This document shows positions 1 to 4,662 of a stretch of 5,661 nt of DNA, piece after piece (the stretch's first letter is position 1; every line of letters starts with the position of its first letter). The notes below the pieces were generated by a model. It saw nothing but the letters and a program-made list of their open reading frames with translations. It searched no databases and was not told the origin of the DNA. The stretch is from Clostridia bacterium (lineage in GTDB: Bacteria > Bacillota > Clostridia > Oscillospirales > CAG-272): the NCBI GenBank assembly GCA_017379815.1, contig JAFNVK010000042.1:1-5661 (forward strand), in the 5' to 3' direction. The position numbers were made by a program, and so were the translations under genes.

Positions 1-2
1 CT

Positions 3-113
3 ATTGAAGAATGTAAGGAAAGAGATGCTACATATGCGGCGCCACTTAAAGTAAAAGTAAGACTTCATAATAGAGAGACTGATGAAATTACAGAACATGA
101 TATATTCATGGGA
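3..113 (+). CDS. rpoB: RpoB fragment (RNA polymerase beta subunit), foreign to the rest of the window
   Basis: The plus-strand frame starting at base 3 reads 37 codons that match the N-terminal part of bacterial RNA polymerase beta, including the signature ECKERDATYAAPLKVKVRL followed by an HNRET segment and ending FMG. In clostridial RpoB this segment lies roughly 75-115 residues from the start and is followed by Asp and a conserved segment leading to the NGAERV motif. Here the codon after FMG is TAA and the following sequence is unrelated. The fragment is open at the left edge. It is about 35% G+C, all three Arg codons are AGA, and A/T-ending codons dominate, unlike the CGC/CTG/GCC usage of every other gene here. 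The family call is from recognised residues. That it comes from a different, low-G+C Firmicute is inference. Confidence 0.87.
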
Positions 114-116
114 TAA
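110..116. other. Probable chimeric junction between two genomes
   Basis: To the left, the plus-strand RpoB reading is good through GGA at 111-113 and then hits TAA instead of the expected Asp codon. To the right, the minus-strand topoisomerase reading is good through the Tyr codon at 113-115 and then turns into residues that are only the antisense of rpoB. Two conserved housekeeping genes that would face each other are therefore cut at the same few bases, with a sharp change in G+C and codon use. No transposase, inverted repeat or integration signature is visible. An assembly or library chimera is the simplest explanation. A genuine genomic fusion is unlikely, since both genes would be broken. 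Confidence 0.85.
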
Positions 117-826
117 TCCGAGATGCCGTTCTCATAGAGGAATTTCTCCTCGGTGAAGCTCTTATCCTCCTGCTCGATCAGAAGGATAAAGGAAATTCCC
201 GCGTTGACCACCGACTGGCGGTGAAGCACGTCGCGGAAGAAATCGTGGGGAATATTGACGTCGGTAAAGACCTCAAGGTCGGGTCTCCAATGCACCACGG
301 TACCCGTGCGCTTTTCTTTCGGAGAGAGGGGACGCTCCTGCAGCTCGCCGTCCACGTTACCCTTTTTGAAGGAGATGCTGCGCTCGATCTTGCCGTCGTA
401 GGATTTTACGGTCATAAACTCCGAGCTGCACTGCGTGGCGCAGGCACCAAGACCGTTCAGACCCAGGGAATACTCGTAGGAGCCGCCCTCGTTGTTATCG
501 TACTTACCGCCTGCGTAAAGCTCGCAGTAGATCAGATCCCAGTTCCAGCGTCCCTCGGCCTCGTTCCAGCCGAGCGGCACGCCGCGTCCGCGGTCGTCCA
601 CCTCGATGCTCTTGTCGCGGAAGACCTTGATGCGGATCTCCGAGCCGTGACCCTCTCTCGCCTCGTCCACCGAGTTGGAAAGGATCTCAAAAAAGGAATG
701 CTCGCAGCCCTCAAGGCCGTCCGAGCCGAAGATGACCGCAGGGCGCTTGCGTACGCGATCCGCACCTTTCAGGGCCTTTATGCTTTGGTCGTTGTATTCC
801 TGTTGAACGTCTTTCTTGCCTGCCAT
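113..826 (-). CDS. GyrB/ParE-family type IIA topoisomerase ATPase subunit, 3'-truncated
   Basis: This is the N-terminal 238 residues of a type IIA topoisomerase B subunit (family length about 630-660). The enzyme passes one DNA duplex through another using ATP. Visible GHKL ATPase landmarks are the RKRP motif (26-29), the general base Glu47 and Mg-binding Asn51 within FFEILSNSVDEA, the DRGRGVP loop (78-84), and a Gly-rich lid GLNGLG (122-127). The start of the transducer domain follows (GTVVHWRPD at 175-183). The lid is atypical: Glu118 sits where GyrB has its conserved ATP-contacting Lys, and the usual LHGVG is LNGLG. It therefore belongs to a divergent clostridial-type branch, and I cannot decide between gyrase and topoisomerase IV. 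The start ATG (824-826) has AAAGGAG at 839-845, 12 bases upstream. The TOPRIM half is lost at the junction; translation past base 113 is artefactual. Confidence 0.9.
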
Positions 827-875
827 GTAGAGGAAAAGCTCCTTTCTTCTGCACTACTTGAAACTATCATTCTCT

Positions 876-904
876 ATTATAACAGAAAAAGAGCGGTTTG
901 AAAA
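876..904 (-). promoter_or_regulatory. Promoter of the topoisomerase gene
   Basis: On the minus strand TATAAT occupies 881-876, preceded by TG and one base (extended -10, TGTTATAAT). Seventeen bases upstream is TTTTCA (904-899), a 4/6 match to TTGACA. The start codon lies about 50 bases downstream of the -10. This is a motif match only. Confidence 0.75.
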
Positions 905-929
905 GGGGTAAAAGCGCCGAATTTTCAAA
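897..929. repeat. 8-bp dyad in the divergent intergenic region
   Basis: TTTGAAAA at 897-904 and its exact reverse complement TTTTCAAA at 922-929 are separated by 17 bases. The left arm overlaps the -35 box of the minus-strand topoisomerase promoter, so the dyad could be an operator. The arms are A/T-rich and chance occurrence in an A/T-rich promoter region is plausible. Confidence 0.35.
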
Positions 930-957
930 ATAATGCGATTTTTTTCTTCGGTTTCCC

Positions 958-986
958 TTGCAAGCGGAGAGAAAAAAGAATATAAT
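958..986 (+). promoter_or_regulatory. Promoter of murD
   Basis: TTGCAA at 958-963 (4/6 match to TTGACA) is followed after 17 bases by a perfect TATAAT at 981-986. The start codon of murD is about 40 bases downstream of the -10, giving a short leader. The eleven bases TATAATAGAGA are identical in this promoter and in the opposing topoisomerase promoter. Confidence 0.75.
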
Positions 987-1025
987 AGAGAGAGAATCCG
1001 AGAAAAACGAGAGGAGGCCTTTTGC

Positions 1026-2462
1026 ATGACGGCAACGGAATGGAGACAACGGCTTTGCGGCGCGTCCTGCGCGGTGATCGGGCTTGGCATTTCCAATCGG
1101 CCCTTGGTGGAGCTTTTGCTTCGCCTTGGCGCGCGCGTGACCGCGCGCGACCGCAAGAGTGAGGCCGAGCTTGGCGACTACGCCGTACAGCTGCGAAAGG
1201 CGGGCGTGTCGCTCTGCCTTGGAGAGGGGTATCTGGAGGATCTTTGTGAGGAGGTCCTTTTTCGCGCACCCGGGCTTCGTCCCGATCTGCCCGCCTTTGC
1301 ACAGGCGGTGGCGAGGGGCGCGATCCTTTCCAGTGAGATCGAGCTCTTCCTTGATATGACGCCCGCGACCGTGCTTGGCATTACGGGCAGTGACGGCAAG
1401 ACCACCTCCACGAGCGTTGCAGGCGAGATCCTGCGCGCGGAATGCGCAAGAACGGGTGAGGGAAGGGTCTTCGTTGGCGGCAACATCGGCATTCCGCCCA
1501 CCTCCTTCCTGGAGCAAACGCAAGAGGGAGATCTCGTGGTGCTGGAGCTCTCCAGCTTTCAGCTGCAGAACGCCACGCGCTCGCCCGAGGTCTCGGCAAT
1601 CACCAACATCACGCCAAATCATTTGAATTGGCATACCGATATGCAGGAATACGCCGATGCAAAGCGCCGTATCTACGCTTTCGCGCCTAACCGCCGCCTC
1701 GTAGCGAACGCGGAGAACCCCACGGTACGCGAGATGGCGCTCGCGTCGGGCAGAAGGGTGACATGGTTCTCCTCGCTCAAGCGGAGCGTGGGGGAGTTCT
1801 CCTCTCTTATGCATGAGGGCGACCACGCGATCTTTGCGGATCGGGAGGGGAGCGTCCGTCTCTTTGACGGCGAGCGGGAGCGGCATCTGCTCTCGGTGCA
1901 GGATATTCGCCTGCCCGGACGGCACAATCTGGAAAACTACATGACGGCCATCGGTCTGACCGAGGGCTACGCCTCGCCCGAGAGCATTTTGCAGGTGGCG
2001 AGGAATTTCCGCGGCGTTGCGCACCGCCTGGAGCTGGTCTGCGAGCGTGGCGGGATCAAGTACTACAACAGCTCCATCGATTCCAGCCCCACGCGCACGG
2101 CGGCGGCCCTCTCGGCGCTTGCCGAGAAGCCCATCGTGATCTGCGGAGGGTATGACAAAAACCTCTCCTTTGCCCCTCTTGCCGAGGTGCTTTGCGCACG
2201 CGCCAAGGCCGTGGTGCTGACGGGGGCTACGGCAGGACGCATCCGCGAGGCGCTCCTGGCGCACACCGCGCGCACGGGGGAGGAGATCCCTGTCCTTGCG
2301 GACGCGGATTTTGCACAGGCGGTGGCTCTGGCAAAGGGCTATGCAAGGGCAGGGGATACCGTTCTTCTTTCGCCCGCCTGCGCAAGCTTTGACGCCTTCC
2401 GCAATTTTGAGGAGCGCGGCGAGACCTTCCGCCGTCTGGTGCTCGCGCCGACCGAGGACTAA
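1026..2462 (+). CDS. murD: UDP-N-acetylmuramoylalanine--D-glutamate ligase (MurD)
   Basis: This cytoplasmic peptidoglycan precursor enzyme adds D-glutamate to UDP-MurNAc-L-Ala using ATP. The 478 residues are slightly above the usual 440-460. Landmarks in order: an N-terminal Rossmann-type UDP-binding start (VIGLGISN), the ATP P-loop GITGSDGKTT (118-127, Lys125), the MurD-diagnostic LELSSFQL, NITPNHLNWH followed by an AK pair that should supply the carbamylated lysine, GRHNLENY, the GVAHRLE arginine motif, GGYDKN, and the C-terminal LLSPACASFD with FEERG. Every catalytic region is present. SDGKTT and PNH variants are usual in clostridial MurD. The ATG at 1026 is preferred over an upstream in-frame ATG at 933, because AGGAGG at 1012-1017 lies 8 bases before it and 933 would lie upstream of the promoter. 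It stands apart from other cell wall genes and appears monocistronic. Confidence 0.97.
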   Translation: MTATEWRQRLCGASCAVIGLGISNRPLVELLLRLGARVTARDRKSEAELGDYAVQLRKAGVSLCLGEGYLEDLCEEVLFRAPGLRPDLPAFAQAVARGAILSSEIELFLDMTPATVLGITGSDGKTTSTSVAGEILRAECARTGEGRVFVGGNIGIPPTSFLEQTQEGDLVVLELSSFQLQNATRSPEVSAITNITPNHLNWHTDMQEYADAKRRIYAFAPNRRLVANAENPTVREMALASGRRVTWFSSLKRSVGEFSSLMHEGDHAIFADREGSVRLFDGERERHLLSVQDIRLPGRHNLENYMTAIGLTEGYASPESILQVARNFRGVAHRLELVCERGGIKYYNSSIDSSPTRTAAALSALAEKPIVICGGYDKNLSFAPLAEVLCARAKAVVLTGATAGRIREALLAHTARTGEEIPVLADADFAQAVALAKGYARAGDTVLLSPACASFDAFRNFEERGETFRRLVLAPTED

Positions 2463-2469
2463 CGCGCCA

Positions 2470-2483
2470 CGGAGGCTCCTCCG
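2470..2483 (+). terminator. Small hairpin after murD, doubtful terminator
   Basis: CGGAG (2470-2474) can pair with CTCCG (2479-2483) around a 4-base loop just 8 bases after the murD stop. There is no U-tract behind it, so intrinsic termination is doubtful. It is the only structured element I see between murD and the next promoter. Confidence 0.2.
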
Positions 2484-2527
2484 CCTGCCAAAGCGGCTCC
2501 CCGAGCGCAGATATTTTGCCGTTTCTC

Positions 2528-2556
2528 TTGACTAAGCGAGGGCGGCGTGCTATAAT
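2528..2556 (+). promoter_or_regulatory. Strong promoter for the DUF975 pair
   Basis: TTGACT (2528-2533, 5/6 match) is followed after exactly 17 bases by perfect TATAAT (2551-2556) with an extended -10 TG at 2548-2549. This is the best promoter in the window. Transcription would begin near 2563, leaving a leader of about 50 bases before the ATG at 2615. Confidence 0.85.
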
Positions 2557-2580
2557 AAACCCATACCTCTTTGATGAAAA

Positions 2581-2608
2581 GCCTCCTTTGGGAGGCAAAG
2601 AAAAGGAG
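2581..2608 (+). promoter_or_regulatory. Leader hairpin with possible alternative pairing to the Shine-Dalgarno
   Basis: GCCTCC (2581-2586) and GGAGGC (2591-2596) form a perfect 6-bp stem with a TTTG loop, 6 bases before the Shine-Dalgarno AAAGGAG (2602-2608), itself 6 bases before the ATG. The stretch CTCCTTT (2583-2589) is an exact complement of that Shine-Dalgarno, so two mutually exclusive foldings exist, one leaving the site free and one hiding it. The complementarity is seen directly; regulation is inference. Confidence 0.4.
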
Positions 2609-2614
2609 CATCTT

Positions 2615-3571
2615 ATGGATCAGAACAATCAAAGCTACGATACCGCATTTTCGGCGCCTCACCGCCGCAACGCCGACTACTACCGTTCCCGTGCAAGGGA
2701 GACGATGAAGAAGAATCTCGGCATTATCATTCTGGCCTCCTTCCTCAGCTTCCTGCTCGTGGGAGGCATTTCCTCCGTGATCTCGTCGATCACCTCCAGC
2801 ATTACCACGGTTCTGGAGACGATCTCGTTCTCCTTCGTGCTTCCCCTTGTGGCCGTTTCCGGTGTGCTGAGCACGGTCCTCTCCCTGGCGGTTGGCGGAC
2901 CGGCCCTTGTCGGCTACGAGAAATTCCGTCTGGACGCCATCGACGGCAAGCCCTTAAAGCTTGACACGCTGCTCTACGGCTTCCGCACCTGCTTTGGCAA
3001 GTCGGTTCTGGCGCAGCTGATCTATACGCTGATCTCGCTTGCGGCGGCGCTCCCCACGCTTTTGCCAGCTGCCTTTATCTACCACACGCTTGGTGCAAGC
3101 TTTTTCCGTGCCTTCATTGCGGCCATGTCGGATCCCGAGGCCGCTTACATCCCCGAGATCGCCGAGCAGACGCTTCCGTTGCTCGCACTCGGTCTGCTTT
3201 TGCTCTTCCTTGGCTTGATCGCCACGCTGATCCTGCAGGTGATCCTTTCCTATCGCTACGCCTTCGTGAAAACCATTCTTGCCGAGTTCCCCGAGACCTC
3301 GGTGACGGATGCCTTCCGCAATTCCGCCTCCATGATGCGTGGTAAAAAGGCAAAGCTCTTCTGCCTTGACCTGAGCTTTATCGGCTGGTACCTGCTTGCC
3401 GCTCTGCTCGGCTGCTGCACCTGCGGACTCGGCTCTGCCGTGGCGACGCTCTTCCTTTCCCCCTACACCGAGCACGCCCACACCGCCTTCTACGACGACG
3501 CGGCCAACCGCTCCGCCGCCCGTGAAGCAATTTTTCCCAGCCTTAATCCCGACGACTATTCCGTAGATTGA
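2615..3571 (+). CDS. DUF975 family multi-pass membrane protein (copy A)
   Basis: The protein has 318 residues and matches the DUF975 pattern (Pfam PF06161), a Firmicutes integral membrane family with no established biochemical role. A hydrophilic N-terminus with YYRSRARETMKKN (22-34) leads into hydrophobic segments at about 35-53, 72-95, 130-158, 186-212 and 250-283. Family landmarks are GGPALVGYEKF (94-104) followed by DAIDGKP, SYRYAFVKTILAEFPE (212-227), MMRGKKAKLFCLDLSFIGW (240-258), a Cys-rich GCCTCGLG in the last membrane segment, and terminal AFYDD (291-295). There is no cleavable signal peptide. The ATG at 2615 is chosen over 2516, which lies upstream of the promoter, because AAGGAG (2603-2608) precedes it by 6 bases. 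It is followed 87 bases later by a paralogue. A related fold to the GDPD-type membrane domain is possible. Confidence 0.87.
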   Translation: MDQNNQSYDTAFSAPHRRNADYYRSRARETMKKNLGIIILASFLSFLLVGGISSVISSITSSITTVLETISFSFVLPLVAVSGVLSTVLSLAVGGPALVGYEKFRLDAIDGKPLKLDTLLYGFRTCFGKSVLAQLIYTLISLAAALPTLLPAAFIYHTLGASFFRAFIAAMSDPEAAYIPEIAEQTLPLLALGLLLLFLGLIATLILQVILSYRYAFVKTILAEFPETSVTDAFRNSASMMRGKKAKLFCLDLSFIGWYLLAALLGCCTCGLGSAVATLFLSPYTEHAHTAFYDDAANRSAAREAIFPSLNPDDYSVD

Positions 3572-3614
3572 GCGTTTTCCAAGCCTTAATCCCGAGGACT
3601 GTTCCGTAGACTAA
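3532..3614 (+). repeat. Imperfect direct repeat: 3' end of copy A and a second copy downstream
   Basis: Bases 3532-3571 (last codons and stop of copy A) and 3575-3614 match at 35 of 40 positions with an offset of 43 bases. The second copy still reads as a gene tail, SLNPEDCSVD then TAA, beside SLNPDDYSVD then TGA in the gene. Of the differences, two are silent (Asp codon, stop codon) and two conservative-to-moderate (Asp/Glu, Tyr/Cys). The second copy follows the first gene's stop and is out of frame with it. Confidence 0.9.
3582..3614 (+). pseudogene. Probable 3' remnant of a lost DUF975 copy
   Basis: Eleven codons, AGC through TAA, encode SLNPEDCSVD and stop, matching the C-terminus of the preceding DUF975 gene but with independent substitutions. 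No start or upstream coding sequence exists for it. The likeliest origin is a former tandem gene copy removed by recombination between paralogues, or a short local duplication that then diverged. The match is directly visible; the history is inference. Confidence 0.55.
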
Positions 3615-3658
3615 CCCGTCTGCGCTCCTTACCTTACCTCCATGAAAGGACAACCAAA

Positions 3659-4603
3659 ATGAACAACAACTTCCAACCCGATACTCCCCCCTCTTATTAC
3701 GCGCCCTCCGAGCCGAAGAACGCGGCCTACTACCGCCGCTGTGCGCGCAACGTTCTGCAGGGGAACTGGGTCAACCTCTCCCTCGCGCAATTCGTGAGCA
3801 ACTTTATTCTGGAGGCCGCCATGGGGCTGAGCGTTCTGCCCGGCTTTGTAATGGCGATCGTCGGTGCCCTGATGGCCGAGGGCGGAGACTATACCCTCTC
3901 CTTCCTCCCCTTCATCGGTCTTTTGTTGATGTACGTGCTCCTGTTTGCCGTGGCGATCGTTCTGGGCGGCCCCTTTACGGTCGGTATTGCGCGCGTTCAC
4001 CTGAACGCCGTGGACAAGAAGCCCTTTTCGTTGGGCACGATCTTCTCGGCCTTCAAGCAGGGGCTTGGACGTGCTATCGGTCTGTATTCGCTCTATATGC
4101 TGGTGGTCGTGGGTGTTGCCGTTCTCGGGGCACTTGTCATGCTCGGCGCGATCTGCGTCCTGACCGTGCTTCTGGTGGCCATCTTTGAGGTTGCCTCGCC
4201 CTTTATTCTGATCCCGTTTGTCCTGGTCTTCTATTTTGGCGTCGTTGCGCTGGTTGCCGCCTTCTCCTATCGCTATGCGATGATCTTCTACATCGCGGCA
4301 GACCATCCCGAGATGCGTGCGGTTGAGGTGCTTCGCGCCTCGGTGACGCTCATGAAGGGGAATAAGTGGAGACTGTTCTGCCTGCAGTTCAGCTTTATCG
4401 GCTGGTCTCTGCTGGCCGCCGTTGCGGGCATGATCACCTGCGGACTGGGTATGCTGGCGATCTATCCGCTGGCCGCCTACACGGCTACGGCGAACGCGAT
4501 CTTCTACGACGACATTTCGGGACGTGAGACGGCACAGGAGGAATGCTCCGACACAAGCGCATTCCTCATCAACGAGCTTCCGCCCGAGGAGCCTGCCGAA
4601 TAA
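3659..4603 (+). CDS. DUF975 family multi-pass membrane protein (copy B)
   Basis: The 314-residue protein is a diverged paralogue of copy A. Shared landmarks in the same order are AAYYRRCARNVLQGNW (22-37), GGPFTVGIARVHLNAVDKKP (103-122), SYRYAMIFYIAADHPE (203-218), LMKGNKWRLFCLQFSFIGW (231-249), TCGLG (260-264) and IFYDD (281-285). Hydrophobic segments fall at about 38-72, 82-110, 140-176, 178-203 and 240-274. The tail is acidic (NELPPEEPAE) and unlike that of copy A. Function is unknown; a membrane location is clear. AAAGGA at 3645-3650 lies 8 bases before the ATG. No promoter is evident in the 87-base gap, so co-transcription with copy A is likely. Divergence between the two is high enough that they are old duplicates, perhaps partners in one membrane complex (inference). 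Confidence 0.88.
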   Translation: MNNNFQPDTPPSYYAPSEPKNAAYYRRCARNVLQGNWVNLSLAQFVSNFILEAAMGLSVLPGFVMAIVGALMAEGGDYTLSFLPFIGLLLMYVLLFAVAIVLGGPFTVGIARVHLNAVDKKPFSLGTIFSAFKQGLGRAIGLYSLYMLVVVGVAVLGALVMLGAICVLTVLLVAIFEVASPFILIPFVLVFYFGVVALVAAFSYRYAMIFYIAADHPEMRAVEVLRASVTLMKGNKWRLFCLQFSFIGWSLLAAVAGMITCGLGMLAIYPLAAYTATANAIFYDDISGRETAQEECSDTSAFLINELPPEEPAE

Positions 4604-4662
4604 GGCGGGACGTCTCCCCCGATACGGGGAAAATCCAAGACAGAAAGGCTTTTTCAGGACTT
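4604..4662 (+). other. Short intergenic gap with a 5-bp hairpin
   Basis: CCCCG (4617-4621) and CGGGG (4625-4629) can form a tight 5-bp stem with a 3-base loop. It is followed by AAAATCC rather than a U-tract, so it is not an intrinsic terminator in the plus direction. I see no TATAAT-like promoter, which suits read-through from the DUF975 genes into the next gene. Confidence 0.35.

Noticed and set aside
221..901. 226-residue plus-strand open frame opposite the topoisomerase gene
   Set aside because: It overlaps the real GHKL ATPase gene on the other strand and has no recognisable domain.
933..1025. Upstream in-frame start for MurD at 933
   Set aside because: The extra 31 residues are Lys/Arg/Glu-rich, unlike MurD, and include the promoter -10. 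The ATG at 1026 has an ideal AGGAGG 8 bases upstream.
867..2264. 465-residue minus-strand open frame antisense to murD
   Set aside because: It lies almost wholly opposite a complete, motif-rich murD, has a biased low-complexity composition and no recognisable domain. Long antisense frames are expected in G+C-rich genes.
2581..2596. Leader hairpin as a minus-strand terminator (followed by TTTT on that strand)
   Set aside because: No minus-strand gene ends nearby that would need it, and the U-tract is only four bases.
3642..3662. Six-codon frame MKGQPK whose stop overlaps the start of DUF975 copy B (ATGA)
   Set aside because: A translational-coupling leader would be attractive, but the stretch before its ATG is pyrimidine-rich with no Shine-Dalgarno, and six codons arise easily by chance.
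3629..4306. 225-residue minus-strand open frame and a similar one at 2954-3481
   Set aside because: Both are His/Gln/Arg-rich mirror images of membrane segments in the DUF975 genes, not independent genes.
4617..4629. Hairpin CCCCG-ATA-CGGGG as a terminator
   Set aside because: It is followed by AAAATCC, not a U-tract, and the stem is only 5 bp.
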